Source: Irpex lacteus (lineage: Eukaryota; Basidiomycota; Agaricomycetes; Polyporales; Irpicaceae). Taken from it: DNA of 28,077 nt. The position numbers and the translations under genes are program-made. How positions within the stretch are numbered: position 1 is the first letter of the stretch; every line of letters starts with the position of its first letter. The stretch is from positions 1 to 28,077 of the forward strand of contig MQVO02000116.1 in NCBI GenBank assembly GCA_001986395.2. Reading direction: 5' to 3'. The notes beneath the pieces are model-generated. The model was not told the origin of the DNA, did not search any database, and was given only the letters and a program-made list of their open reading frames with translations. Shown one piece after another: positions 17,757 through 28,077 of this stretch.

Positions 17757-17912
17757 AAAGGTAGAAATAGAGTTAGAATATACACAAACAGTTATTCTAA
17801 ATCAGATGTAGAAAGTTTAGCTTTAGCTATTAATACTAAACTAAATATATATACTGGTGTTTTATTGGATAGAAAAGATCAATGGTTTTTAACTAAAATA
17901 AAAGAATTAACC
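17757..17912 (+). pseudogene. LAGLIDADG-type endonuclease, C-terminal fragment
   Basis: Reads VRIYTNSYSKSDVESLALAI followed by NTKLNIYTGVLLDRKDQWFL, the C-terminal IYTNS.(T/S)K.DV..L pattern of LAGLIDADG (type 2) nucleases. About 52 residues, no catalytic motif. Its last bases (gtttttaactaaaataaaag) recur at 18545-18569, marking a shared breakpoint. Confidence 0.6.
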
Positions 17913-18595
17913 CTTCCCCCCAAATTAAATTTATTACTTATTTGAACTCTTACAAAACTAATCAATTGTGTATAATGAAAGAATAAAAAGATATTGAATT
18001 TATTCATTTTTATTATTTTTTCTCTTAGTCAATTTCTCGCATCACGAGATCATTGCTTTCTATAACCACCGAATCCAAGGGTTATACAACTTTTATAGTT
18101 TCGCTAGTAATCTAAATAGTCTTAGAGTAGTTTTTATGTTTTTTCAGTTCTCTTAAAGAAAAAGTAAACAAAAAGAATGTGTATTCTATAATGTAACTCC
18201 CTCTCTCCTGAAATAAATTATAAGATAGGGAGACCCAAATTTAATTTATTTTTAGTTATAAGAGCTAAACTACTACACTTACACTGTCAAACTGCACATT
18301 ATATTACTGTGAATATACTTTTCCCCAAACTTTTTTATATGTTTGAGTAGTAGAAGCTTACTATTCCTTACTTTATATCTCATTTTTTATTACCATACCT
18401 AATCATAACTTAACATTATGAAGTTTATAACAAGTTAATATCTCTGTTAATATCTGTTAAGATTGTAATTGTAGGGTATACTTTGTAGAAATATAACTAC
18501 TCCAATACTGTGTTAGTGTTACATACAGTAAACAGTTCCCCCCGGTTTTTAACTAAAATAAAAGAATTAATATAATAGTTTATTATTATTGATTT
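17913..18595. other. AT-rich spacer
   Basis: No gene recognised. 18545-18569 repeats the end of the endonuclease fragment at 17886-17910. Confidence 0.4.
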
Positions 18596-18598
18596 ATT

Positions 18599-18935
18599 GA
18601 TTATAGTCTCCAGCAAGAAGAGTACCAAATACACCCACACTACTAATTGCTAATGTAAGAATGAATCCATAGTTGTGGTCTACGATGGTTACCCAGGTGC
18701 AAATGAAATTACACATCAACAAAGAAGAGCAGAAACAAGAGAGATAAACCACTCAATTTAATTAAAATAAAGCTTCCCCAAAAAACTAGGAATTATAATT
18801 AATTCTAACTAGTTTTTGTGGGGTCTGGGTAAATTGAACTAAAGCTATAAAAGCTAAAATAATATCCAGAGGATATGGGCAAAGCAAATGTTTCTTTAAC
18901 AATACGACTACTGCTTCTACTCCCCCTATAACTCT
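18599..18935 (-). pseudogene. nad1: nad1 relic, divergent second copy split by a hairpin element
   Basis: Minus strand: RIVKETFALPISSGYYFSFY (ND1: [11 protein letters not shown]), then the hairpin element 18776-18823, then a frame-broken VISFAPG and IVDHNYGFILTLAISSVGVF followed by GTLLAG (ND1: [16 protein letters not shown] in the main copy). At least one frameshift and two stops. It differs substantially from the nad1 at 4432-5629 over the same positions. Confidence 0.75.
18776..18823. repeat. Hairpin element inside the nad1 relic
   Basis: Complete reverse-orientation member with one change in the right arm; it separates two collinear nad1 segments. Confidence 0.85.
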
Positions 18936-18975
18936 CAGTATTCTTGTAAGAGGATAGTTATAGTAATAATCAATA

Positions 18976-19437
<462 letters not shown>

Positions 19438-19910
19438 AAAACTTTTATGAAAGTGGAGGTTACTAATGTCGACACTAAAGAGGTTACAATATATTTTTCT
19501 ATTGGTGCTGCTTCTAATATCTCCAAAGTTTAGTTAAAAGTGGGTATTATTTGTGTCTAACAATAAACTATACTGACAAATAACCATAGTATATATTAAC
19601 TCGAGGATAAAGTTGTGATTCGTTTATTTGTATACAAATTATTAAATAAAAAAAAAAAGGATAAGCTTATCCTTTTGATATGGAAGAGAAATTAAGTTTA
19701 AAAACATCCTTATATAATCCAAAAAGGTTTAATCGAATTAACTGTCAAAAACAAATTGGGCTTACATTAACCAATTTAAATAAAACACACTTTATCCTTT
19801 TTATTTTAACTTTTATTTTTAGGGGAGGGAGAATCTTTAAATTTATTTCAATGGAGGAGAGGATTATGGGAGCTATAAAATGTATTTCTTTGTGTATTTA
19901 AAAGCAGCGT
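19438..19910. other. Spacer with decayed plasmid-like coding
   Basis: A frame following the fused tail gives VEVTNVDTKEVTIYFSIGAA and then stops, suggesting a continuation of the same foreign protein after a frame break. 19820-19848 repeats the block at 10056-10085. The ORF at 19680-19901 overlaps that repeat and is probably not a gene. Confidence 0.35.
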
Positions 19911-19913
19911 ATG

Positions 19914-20106
19914 ATATAAATCTATATGTTCGAGGTGGCTCTGTAGCAAACTATTATAAAATGTATAAAACATCCGAGGGTTGAGGTTTATTTTATAGTA
20001 AGGATGTACGAATTTAATGTAATACATTAACTAGTTATAAGGGGATAATTGTCTATAATAAACTAATTATGGTTATTGAACAGAAAGTTAATGATGGTAT
20101 ATGTGA
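19914..20106 (+). pseudogene. Plasmid-like coding remnant using TGA as Trp
   Basis: Reads YDINLYVRGGSVANYYKMYK, SEGWGLFYSKDVRI (W as TGA), a TAA at 20015-20017, then SYKGIIVYNKLIMVIEQKV. Same AT-rich style as the dpo fragments. Family not recognised. Confidence 0.4.
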
Positions 20107-20145
20107 CGTCGTGCCTCATCGTAACATCTTGCTCGTCATAGTTAA

Positions 20146-20490
20146 GGGGGGAAACTCAAAGATTTAGCTTGTCAAGGGCAAGGTTTTAAGGTGTTTGTAA
20201 ACGCAAATGCTAAGCGTTATTTTAGCACAACTCGAACAGTACTTAATGATGAAAGTGTGGATAGAGGGATTGATCAGACAATAGGTCAATTGGATGGTCA
20301 TCTTTATGATACCACTGATAAGCTTCTCCGTGATAAATTTTATTTTAAAAGATTTTGGATTTATTACCGGATTTCCTGTACTTGTGATTTAGTCATTAAT
20401 CCTTTTTGTATTATTATTAAAAAAGGGGGGGGTTTTACCTTAAATTTTGAGTTGAATGGTGGGTTGCAGCAAGAAATAATAAGGGGGTAA
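20146..20490 (+). CDS. Unassigned plasmid-like ORF
   Basis: Open from just after a TAA near 20143 to TAA at 20488-20490. The first 65 residues look like real protein (GFKVFVNANAKRYFSTTRTV, then an acidic Asp/Glu-rich part); after about 20345 the sequence becomes low-complexity with a G-run and is doubtful. No ATG at the start; GTG at 20191 is possible. It may continue the preceding remnant in another frame. Confidence 0.35.
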   Translation, partial: GGKLKDLACQGQGFKVFVNANAKRYFSTTRTVLNDESVDRGIDQTIGQLDGHLYDTTDKLLRDKFYFKRFWIYYRISCTCDLVINPFCIIIKKGGGFTLNFELNGGLQQEIIRG

Positions 20491-20573
20491 ACAAATTTAT
20501 CTCAACTTAGATTGTTCCATTTTGTTCCATTCTTAAAAGAGATTATTAGAATAAGTTTTTGTTATTATTTAAA

Positions 20574-20664
20574 CCCAAAAAACTAGGGTCGCGGTAGAAA
20601 TAATCCCCAAAAAAACTAGTTAGAATTATTTATAATACCTAGTTTTTGGGGATGTTTTTTGGGG
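20574..20664. repeat. Half plus complete hairpin elements in tandem
   Basis: A half element (20574-20590) followed by a complete one (20605-20651) and the extended tail; 20594-20664 is identical to 15588-15658. Confidence 0.85.
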
Positions 20665-21820
20665 GATGGAAGGAGGGTAGTGACTATTAAAATAAACTAA
20701 CTGACCTTTGACAAAGTACACTTAGAGTAAAGAAAGTTTATTTTAATTATATTTAATCAACTACAATTCAAATATTATAAAGTAATTAAAATAATACTTT
20801 TGTATCAATCTTAAAATAATGCTTATAAAATAATATTATTATTAGATTAAAGATTAGTAATCATGGGGTTACTCCCTTAAGGACTAAGATTGTACTGTCT
20901 ATTGTAAGAGATAGATTAAATTTATTTAAAGTTACTTAGTTAATACTTTATTTTGGGGACCCTCTACTTAAAATAAAATTAAATAAATTATAATATAGGG
21001 AGACCCAAATTAAAATAAAATAACTGTGTGTTTATAAAATAATGTGTAGTATCATCTTAGTGAGTAAAACACTCATCTATCAATTAATTAAAGATAAAAT
21101 AGTAATTAGAGTGATAAATTAATTTAATAGTATATTAAATTAATTATTTAAACTCTACCTAATTAAATAATTATTATTAGAAAAAGAATAGAGTATCTCT
21201 ACCAATAATAAATTATCATACAGGGTACAGATTGGTTCAGTCAACTATCATTAATCTTCTTTATTAGCAATATTGATATAATAGGATGGTAGTGTTAAAA
21301 ACTAAAAATAAAAAATAAATTATTAAACATTTCCATTAATCCACCCCAAATAAAATGAGTAAAGTTAAAGAATAAAAAGAAATAAATTTAGAATATCTAT
21401 ATTCTTTAATCTAATAAGAATAAATAAATAAAGGAGTGATTATAAAATAGTGAGTAATTCTAATTGAACGGTAGTTAACTCTCTAAATAAATAATAGAGA
21501 ATACTATTTATATTATTAAATAAAGAAATAACTCTGATTAACTAAGTAATTAATTAATTAAATAAAAAGTAATCATTCCATTGTTCCATTTAATATAATA
21601 TATTTCTACCCTCATCCACTTACAGTGAATGCTCCCCCCTTTTTTTTATATTAAAAAAAAGGATAAAGGGAGTTGGAGGGGTACCCTCCAATATCTTATT
21701 AATTAATTATTCCTTTAAAGTGATTGTATCTAAGAGAGTAAAAAATTTAATTATTTAATTTGAACTCTTACAATCATTAGTAATATGCAAAGTTAAAGAA
21801 TATAAAGATAATAAATACCT
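20665..21820. other. AT-rich spacer
   Basis: No gene recognised over about 1.15 kb. Contains the 40-bp repeat end (20958-20990) and a T/A-run hairpin (21633-21664). Confidence 0.45.
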
Positions 21821-21821
21821 T

Positions 21822-22052
21822 TGAACTATAGCAGGATTAGGAAGTTGGACTGGATGGATTACTTCTTATGAATATTAAAAAGCAATAGAACTTGGATATA
21901 AATTCGAAATTCTCAGAGGGTATAAATTTGATAGATAAAATATATTTAAAGAGTATATTGAAAGATTATATTCATTAAGATTAGAATATAGTAAAGATAA
22001 CCCTATGAATTTAATTGCTAAACTATTAATTCATAATTTAGCAACTAAATCA
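21822..22052 (+). pseudogene. dpo: dpo copy D: fragment between motifs A and B
   Basis: Plus strand: TIAGLGSWTGWITSYEY, KAIELGYKFEILRGYKFD, NIFKEYIERLYSLRLEYSKD, NPMNLIAKLLI. It aligns residue for residue with the large dpo (IAGVGSWTGWVSS..., NIIRGYKF..., FKEYVHRLYQIRL..., NLVAKLLMNSLYG). TAA codons at 21876-21878 and 21936-21938 stand where Lys or Glu is likely. It breaks off just before motif B. Opposite orientation to the other three dpo copies. Confidence 0.75.
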
Positions 22053-22170
22053 GACCCCCAACAAACCTTACAACCAGTAAGATTGTTGCGTAGTTTTAAT
22101 CGCAGGTCAAACCCTGCCTTCATTTGGAGTCAAACTAAATAGTAGCTGTTTAAATTACAACAGTGGGGGA

Positions 22171-22234
22171 GGGCAAGCGCCTTCAGAGAGCATGTACGCA
22201 CCTCTCGGTTGCGTGAAAATCCGCAACTTGGCCC
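22171..22234. ncRNA. GC-rich three-way-junction structure, unassigned
   Basis: Outer stem GGGC+AAG (22171-22177) with CTT+GCCC (22227-22234, one bulged G), inner stems GAGAG/CTCTC (22186-22190/22202-22206) and TTGCG/CGCAA (22209-22213/22222-22226). Clearly GC-richer than the surroundings. Not a standard tRNA (no D arm) and not a recognised rRNA, RNase P or intron core. An RNA is one possibility; it could also be inserted foreign DNA. The ORF overlapping it on the minus strand is probably spurious. Confidence 0.35.
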
Positions 22235-22276
22235 AAATATAATAAAAAGGAAACAGGTTGAAAAGGGAGAGATATA

Positions 22277-22349
22277 CGAGCCCTTCCAGATTCGAACTGG
22301 GACCTCCCCGATTGACAATCGGGTACTCTACCTATTAAGCTAAGGGCCC
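22277..22349 (-). tRNA. trnD: tRNA-Asp (GUC), well-formed copy
   Basis: Minus strand from 22349: acceptor GGGCCCT/AGGGCTC, anticodon stem CCCGA/TCGGG with loop TTGTCAA (GTC), T arm with loop TTCGAAT, discriminator G. Second tRNA-Asp of the window and better folded than the one at 2451-2521. Confidence 0.9.
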
Positions 22350-22372
22350 TATTTTAATTTTACTAGCCCACC

Positions 22373-22418
22373 CCCCAAAAAACTAGTTAGAATTTATTCT
22401 AATTCCTAGTTTTTTGGG
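22373..22418. repeat. Hairpin element, near-canonical copy
   Basis: CCCCAAAAAACTAGTTAGAA on the left, ttctaattcctag, T-run and ggg on the right, with a 4-5 base loop. Lies between trnD and the dpo segment. Confidence 0.9.
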
Positions 22419-22599
22419 ATTCATATCAAATAAAATAAAAAGGTAACTGATGATATTTGTCTTTATTATACTGAGACTATTGGTACTACAACTCTCCCTT
22501 CCTCTCTCTATTCTTTTATCTTCTAATTTTATTTTAATTTGATTCATTAATTAGATTTCTATCATTTTATTTTTAATTTATTTAGAATACTGTTCTATT

Positions 22600-22735
22600 T
22601 ATTTAATTTCATGGCTATTCCATGGGGTTTATTAATATTTTATATATCAGGGGTTTATTAATATTTAGTTTTATGGGCTTTATTTTTAGTATTATTAGTT
22701 ATATGGGGTTTATTTAGTATTATTATATTATCATC
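22600..22735. repeat. Imperfect ggggtttatt repeats
   Basis: Three to four imperfect copies of atggggtttattaatatt-like units just downstream of the dpo stop. Confidence 0.5.
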
Positions 22736-22741
22736 TGTTAA

Positions 22742-25675
22742 TTAAATATCATCTCTAACATTAATCTTAACAGTATAATCAGAAGTTACCTGAACATTAT
22801 CAGGATGTATTCCTTTTTCTAAATCATTATAATTAAATGGAACAGATGTTGTTAATACATCACAGATAGTTAAACCTTTTAATGTATGTCTTTTATAAAC
22901 AGGTAATCTCTTATTAGAAGTTGCTCTTAGCTGGTAAATAGTCGACATAAGTTGAATATTTCCACCGAACATATCCTTACTCCATTTTACCTGTTTATAT
23001 TTTAATACGGAGTCTCTTACTAATAATGACTCAAGATCATCCACTGTAACATTTTTAACAGCATCCTTAGTTAATCCTTTAACTTTAATGATAGTTTCTC
23101 CCTCAGTAGTAATTAATCCATACACTTTAGGAGCTAAGAATACACCTCTTTTTATTGTACACTCTAATTTTACTTGACCTAATTTGTTACCAACAGAAGC
23201 ATCAGAAAGAGGTTTATTCACAATTATACTATCAGTATCTGAGTAATATAATTTTACACCATCGATATTCTTAAACTGTGACATATAACTTCTGGCACCT
23301 GCAGTAATTGTAGATGCAATAGCAATATTAACGTCTAACCCATGGTATACATCTTCTTTCTGATTAAATTTATAACATTTTCTATTGTCTTGCATGATAT
23401 AGTGATTACCTACTTTAATTAAATCTTGTACAGACTCACCATAACATTCCAAAAGAATTTGTAATAATTCCATTTGCGATGAATCTCTTTGGTCATACAG
23501 TTTAACTTCTGTAGCTTCGGGTTTCATTCCGAATTTACCATAAAGACTATTCATCAATAATTTAGCAACTAAATTTAGTGGGTTTGTTTTATTATAAGTT
23601 AGTCTTATTTGGTATAATCTGTGAACATATTCCTTAAAGATTACAGCCTTTTTAAATTTATAACCTCTAATAATATTAAATGTGTATCCTAAATCAAGAC
23701 AAGTCTCCATTTCCTTAGAGCTAACCCATCCTGTCCAACTACCTACACCTGCAATTGTTCTTACACCATCAGCAGTTTTGATTCTTCTTTTGAAGGATAG
23801 GATGCTCTATATCATCCGGGCATGTAATTTCACAATAGAAGAAACCATATGCCTCAGGATCCACAGTAGTAATATCACCTTCAAATGCAATAGGTTTACC
23901 TATAGGCATTTCCAAGGTAGACATTACAAATGGATATAGAGAATTAACATCATAATAATATAGTTGTTCTCTATTATAATGATGTAGATTTTTACTAAAC
24001 CCTTTATGATTATTATACACATCCACTGCACCACCAGTATAAGACTCTCTAATATCCCATTCCACTTTACCAAGCATTTGATATAGTGTATCCTTAGGCA
24101 TAAAAATTAGCTTTAAAAATTTTCATTGCTAGTGAAGGTAAAGTGTAAGAAGAATGTACATTTAATTTAAATTCACCGAATATTAATTCATTAAATTTAG
24201 TTATCACTTCATGCAGAGATTTACAATCAATATTACAATATTTTATAGCTTCAACCTTAAAACTCCATAATTTATTTCCATGTTTATGAAAGATCATTGT
24301 ATATTCATCTTGTGTTAATCCAGGGAATAATTCATAACCAGGAAATTTACCTATATAATGAATGTCACTTAGTAAAAATGGAAAAAATGTTTTAACAGTA
24401 GGCACTTTGAATGCACCACATAATTTACTAAGTGACATAGGTAATAATAAGAATGAATCTTTAAAGATTAAATTTACTTTATTTTTAGGGTTATTAGGGT
24501 CTTGATATTTAAATTCAATACCCATTAACTTACCATTAAATATTAGTGGTTTAACAGTAGCACCCTCATAACTTATTAAGTATTTAAGTAATAATATTCC
24601 ATCAAAACCTGAAAAGTTATGAGCGTATACATATTTTACACCTTTAAATTGTAATAATTGTTTAATAAAGTTATTAAACATAGCTGATTGTGCTTCCTCT
24701 GTCAATTCAGTTGCATAAGATTTAATATACTGTCCATTGATATATCCACAAATTAAATAAGGATTATGATTTCCATTAATATTAACTGTTTCAATATCTA
24801 TGGTACAGAATATATTATTATTATCTATTTTTTCCATCAACTTTAACAGCTTTAAATGGTTTGGCATTTAATTCTTTTTCCTTAACTAAAACCACTCCAT
24901 CTTTGTAGTAGATATTATCTTTATTAATAACTCTTTTTACTACACCATTATCCATATGATAATCATTAAATTTTAAATCAATAGGTGCTTGATAATGCAC
25001 ACTAGTAGATTTATCATCTTGATTTATAAGAATTGATTTATCACCATTAATAATAGCATAACTAGTGTGATCTGGTTGCTCAGATTTTAAAAAAACTTTC
25101 CCGTATTCTTCAGGAATAATAGTTAAATGGTATATTCATATTATTATAACTATACTTAATTACAGTATATTCCTGTTGATTTAATAAAGCTCTTTCATCA
25201 TCTGCTAGACCATCTCTAACTATATAATGAAATGAAATATTAATAATAGCAGTATCCTTATAATTATCATTAAGAATACCTAGTCTACTTATTAAAAAGT
25301 TGATGAATAATTCTTTATCACCATAATTTACTTTTCTCATTTCTGCTAGTGTTCTATGTTCTTTATTAATGAACTGAACTTTACATAATAGAAGTAAATG
25401 ATGGTTATTCTGAATTGTTGAAGTGAAAACATCATTCCAAAATGAATTAATTGAAGATGTAAGAGTAGTAGCATTTATGTACTACTTATTGGAAGATTGT
25501 ATAATCTTTGTTTAATCATGTTATTTATATATTTAATTGGTAAGTACTCAAAACTTTCAGGCCCCCATGCCTCCTTGTCATATTACTTAACACCCATACT
25601 GATCCCACCACACTTAACCGTGGTTCTTCAGGAGTTCTGAGTATAATATCTAGATTTATATGTGCCAATTTTCAT
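22742..25675 (-). pseudogene. dpo: Linear-plasmid family B DNA polymerase, nearly full length but frame-broken (dpo copy A)
   Basis: Protein-primed DNA polymerase of an invertron-type plasmid, spanning about 975 codons from ATG 25675 to TAA 22742, a normal size. Motifs in order: Exo I CTIDIETV (about 24785-24807), Exo II YAHNFSGFDG (24598-24627), Exo III YCNIDCKSLHE (about 24208-24240), polymerase motif A YYYDVNSLYPFVM (about 23920-23960), motif B KLLMNSLYGKFGM (about 23522-23560), motif C YYSDTDS (about 23225-23250). All catalytic residues seen. One early TGA (25628-25630) must be Trp; other Trp codons are TGG. A TAA stands at 25583-25585, and single-base frame changes occur near 25490, 25130, 24840, 24100 (T-run) and 23790 (A-rich). 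These could be decay or homopolymer sequencing errors. The N-terminal part (before Exo I) would hold the terminal-protein-like region. Confidence 0.85.
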
Positions 25676-26480
25676 CATATTCCTTTATTATATAAATAAA
25701 TTTTTATCTAATAAAATTTAAAAATATAATATCAGATTTGAACTGATACCATAATAATAAATTTTTCTAATTAATTTTTAATAATTAATTTAGTAGTTAT
25801 TCTTTTTATTCAGTTAGCTAGATAAAGTTATTTCTTGTTTGCTATGCGGGGGGAGGCCTATTATTATAATATATATTTTTTTTTAACAATTAAAGATCTA
25901 GAGTTTCCTTTGAATAATTATTAATAGAAGATTTGATTTTAAGGATTATAGCTTATCCTACTAGTGTTAGGTGTTTTTTCTTTAATTAACATATACACTT
26001 TTCTCCACTTAATATAATTTACATGCTTACTAGATAGTATATTATACTTATCTAAGTACCCTATCACCTTTCTAGCAGAACCAAAACATTAAATATACAT
26101 TCATCTTTATTTATTTCTTTAGATTAATTAATTTTTATTATATCTTTATCCTTTTTTTTTTATATAAAAAGGGAAGTAGTAAAATTAAATATTGTCCTTT
26201 AGTAAAAAATTGGGTAGGGATAGGACAGGGGGTTATAATAAATTTTTATCCTCATCTAATAATCATACATAATTCCTTATCCTTTTTTTAATTAAAAAAA
26301 GGGGTAAGGACAATTAATAAATTAATAATAGGAAAAGAACTAAATAAACAAAAATTAAAGGCATATATTATTATAAATCTAAGATAATAATCTATTATAG
26401 TACTTTTTTGCTGGTATTTTGCTTAATTTTTGTATGCCGGTTAACCAAGATAAAATAAATTGAGGTAAGTATATTGGCAT
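25676..26480. other. Spacer upstream of dpo with T/A hairpins
   Basis: No gene recognised. Two T/A-run hairpins (26150-26173 and 26279-26304). GTATGCC near 26434 and GGCATAC near 26476 form a 7-bp inverted pair about 37 bases apart. As the 5' flank of dpo on the minus strand it is a likely place for a plasmid promoter, but no consensus can be shown. Confidence 0.4.
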
Positions 26481-26482
26481 AC

Positions 26483-26710
26483 TTATTTTCCCTTTAGAGA
26501 ACTGAAAAAAAAGTAAATGGTAAGCATGTAATAAATAATCACAAAAAGAATAAGAATAGAACCAAAGATAAAATATATTTTTAATAATTTGTAATAAAAA
26601 GGATTTGCTAATAGTATACCTATGAAGTTAAATCCGCCATAGTTATTAACTATGGCCATTAATACTAATGAAAAAGTAATTGTAAAGAATGATTTGAAAT
26701 AAACCTGCAT
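26483..26710 (-). CDS. Small membrane protein, unassigned
   Basis: 75 codons from ATG 26710. Two predicted transmembrane segments: FFTITFSLVLMAIV near the N-terminus and YFIFGSILILFVIIYYMLTI near the C-terminus, with a short loop between. No family recognised. It follows the next ORF upstream by 8 bases on the same strand, so it is probably co-transcribed with it. AT-rich plasmid style. Confidence 0.45.
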   Translation of the reverse strand: MQVYFKSFFTITFSLVLMAIVNNYGGFNFIGILLANPFYYKLLKIYFIFGSILILFVIIYYMLTIYFFFSSLKGK

Positions 26711-26718
26711 ATTTCAAA

Positions 26719-27308
26719 TTAAGATACTATACAAATTACAATAAATGCAAAATAGATAATAGTTACCATAAACATAGTTCTCTTCATGTGTTCAACTACC
26801 ATTTCTCTATCTGTACTTAACATTTTACTTATGGCATAAATAGCAGAAATTTCTTCTTTGAAGAATGAAGGTATGTATTTAGGTAAAATAGGCTCTATAT
26901 TAGATTTCTTAAATCTATCCAAAACAACAAAAAAGAATACAAAGTATAATAAGATTAGACTTAAAGCGATAAAGTTAAATAATTTAAAGTAAATAATATT
27001 TTTATCTATAAACAACTTTATACTTAAAATTGTATTAAAATTAAAATATATCAAAACAACTAGCACCAAAAATAATAAACCTTTTTTCCATATACTCCAA
27101 TTTTTTATTAGAGATAATAAAAATAATACTGATTTATGTGAATTATTTTGATCTGCATTATTAGCTATATCTATATTTACATTATACTTTTTAGGTATAA
27201 TGTTAAAGCAGTTTATATTCCAAACATAAGAACTAATGTACCTGCTGTAGTAAATGCTAATCTACCATGAGTCATAATTCTCATTGCTTGTAATTTAGAG
27301 CTATCTTT
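26719..27308 (-). pseudogene. Membrane protein ORF, unassigned, with a frame break
   Basis: The upstream segment (27308 to about 27225) reads DSSKLQAMRIMTHGRLAFTT and a hydrophobic stretch, is in frame with the ORF ending at 27309 apart from the TAA between them, and then stops. One base away in frame, NIIPKKYNVNIDIANNADQN leads into ORF 27069-26719 with at least three hydrophobic segments (LVVLIYF, FIALSLILLYFVFFFVVL, FMVTIIYFAFIVICIV). Probably one membrane protein of a plasmid. Function unknown. Confidence 0.4.
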
Positions 27309-27972
27309 TTAAAAATTATCTAAATTAAATTTATTACCGCTATCATAACCTTTAACCAACCCTTTCCAAAACATAAGACTCGTAAAACCGAAAAAAGAAT
27401 AAGGTCCATAGACGCCCACTACTTCAGGTAATTGTTCTGAAGTACGTTGTATTAAATCAGAAAGTTTATCCAAGTCCAATACCAATTTTTTGTCCTCTGT
27501 GATATCTATTAACTTACCAGGAGTTACAGATTTAGTTTGTATTGCATCAGACATAGGCGCATTATAACCAAAATTAATTTTATCCTTTAAATCATTAGCT
27601 AATCCTTCCAAGAACCATCTTTTTTATTTTTTTCTAGTATAGAAAAATTAATTAATTTTTGCAAGGGAGTATCACCAGGAACTTCACTGATACTATCCTT
27701 AAATTTAGAAAGAAACTCATCATCATTATCATTTTTAGATAATGCTTGTTTATTATATCACTAAGTTTTTTTTCACCAAAGAACTTGGACATTTTTGAAT
27801 CTTTATAAAAATTAGGAAAGGCCTCCTCAAAAGAAGATGTATCCTCTGAAATCAAATCGGATACTGTTTTGGACTCACTATTTTTAACTATCTCCTCTAA
27901 CCCCTGTAACATTTTAGTTGCATCAACTTCTGGTATTTTGTTGGGATTAGCCTGAGGATTCGTATTATCCAT
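27309..27972 (-). pseudogene. Soluble plasmid-type protein ORF, unassigned, two frame breaks
   Basis: ATG 27972 starts MDNTNPQANPNKIPEVDATK and an acidic, Ser/Lys/Asp-rich region. The frame slips near 27740, continues as SKFKDSISEVPGDTPLQKLI, and slips again near 27612 into GLANDLKDKINFGYNAPMSD and ending FNLDNF at TAA 27309-27311. Combined length about 220 residues. After the TAA the same frame continues with coding-like sequence, so it may once have been one protein with the membrane ORF downstream. No family recognised. Confidence 0.4.
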
Positions 27973-28077
27973 AAGTAAAAAAATGAGTGCCGTGGAAATA
28001 TTTCACGGGATATATACTACCTGTTCTAAGTTGAACGGGTAAATAGAAAATTTTTATTTGTCATTAAGATATTCATA
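27973..28077. other. Upstream flank of the plasmid ORF cluster
   Basis: Two short hairpins: CCGTG...CACGG around 27992-28010 and CCTGTTC...GAACGGG around 28020-28039. May be promoter-proximal signals or remnants of a plasmid end; the window stops here. Confidence 0.35.

Noticed and set aside
21633..21664. Rho-independent terminators at the T/A-run hairpins
   Set aside because: They have no GC stem and are symmetric A/T runs; mitochondrial transcription does not use this signal.
22130..22318. 62-codon minus-strand ORF
   Set aside because: Overlaps trnD and the GC-rich structured patch; no protein-like content.
23682..23939. 85-codon plus-strand ORF
   Set aside because: Antisense to dpo copy A between motifs A and B.

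Overview
This window reads as fungal mitochondrial DNA. It is AT-rich, holds pieces of the standard fungal mitochondrial gene set (cox1, cox3, cob, nad1, nad2, nad4, nad4L, nad5 and a possible rps3 tail), mitochondrial-type tRNAs, group I introns, remnants of LAGLIDADG and GIY-YIG homing endonucleases, and several copies of the protein-primed family B DNA polymerase (dpo) typical of linear mitochondrial plasmids. No rRNA gene was recognised. I cannot name the species. The cob start, the nad1/nad5 sequences and the invertron-type dpo point to a fungus, possibly an early-diverging one with a large, plasmid-rich mitogenome.

Layout. 1-2.3 kb: decayed N-terminal half of a plasmid dpo and unassigned coding-like scraps. 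2.4-5.6 kb: the best-preserved native block, all on the minus strand: trnD-like gene, cox3 in three exons, trnP, and nad1 in three exons lacking its 5' end. 5.7-8.4 kb: relics of a GIY-YIG endonuclease, a dpo exonuclease segment and a second divergent nad5. 8.4-10.5 kb: first exon of cob, two abutting tRNAs, an unassigned ORF, trnF-trnI between perfect inverted repeats, then trnW(UCA). 10.6-12.7 kb: pieces of nad2, a possible rps3 tail, a Gly/Asn-rich ORF, nad4L and the large 3' exon of nad5. 12.9-20.5 kb: mosaic of nad4 pieces, a native cox1 exon, scrambled LAGLIDADG halves, a nad1 relic, a foreign-looking cox1 exon and plasmid-like ORFs. 20.6-22.4 kb: AT-rich spacer, a fourth dpo fragment, a structured GC-rich patch and trnD(GUC). 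22.7-28.1 kb: an integrated plasmid segment with a nearly full-length but frame-broken dpo and a cluster of membrane-protein ORFs.

Two coding styles coexist. Native genes (cox3, nad1, nad5, nad2, native cox1 exon) favour CTA/AGT/ACT codons and write Trp as TGG. One cox1 exon and several plasmid ORFs are very AT-rich and write Trp as TGA, which the trnW(UCA) in the window could read.

Four very small group I introns (about 142-193 nt) can be placed in cox3 and nad1 because the joined exons restore conserved protein sequence. A family of about 47-bp hairpin elements (cccc-aaaaaactag...ctagttttttgggg) is scattered in at least nine near-complete and several half copies, some lying inside genes. 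Many fragments are broken by frameshifts or by an in-frame TAA where Glu or Lys is expected. The window therefore looks like a heavily rearranged mosaic, in which cox3 is the one protein gene that appears complete.
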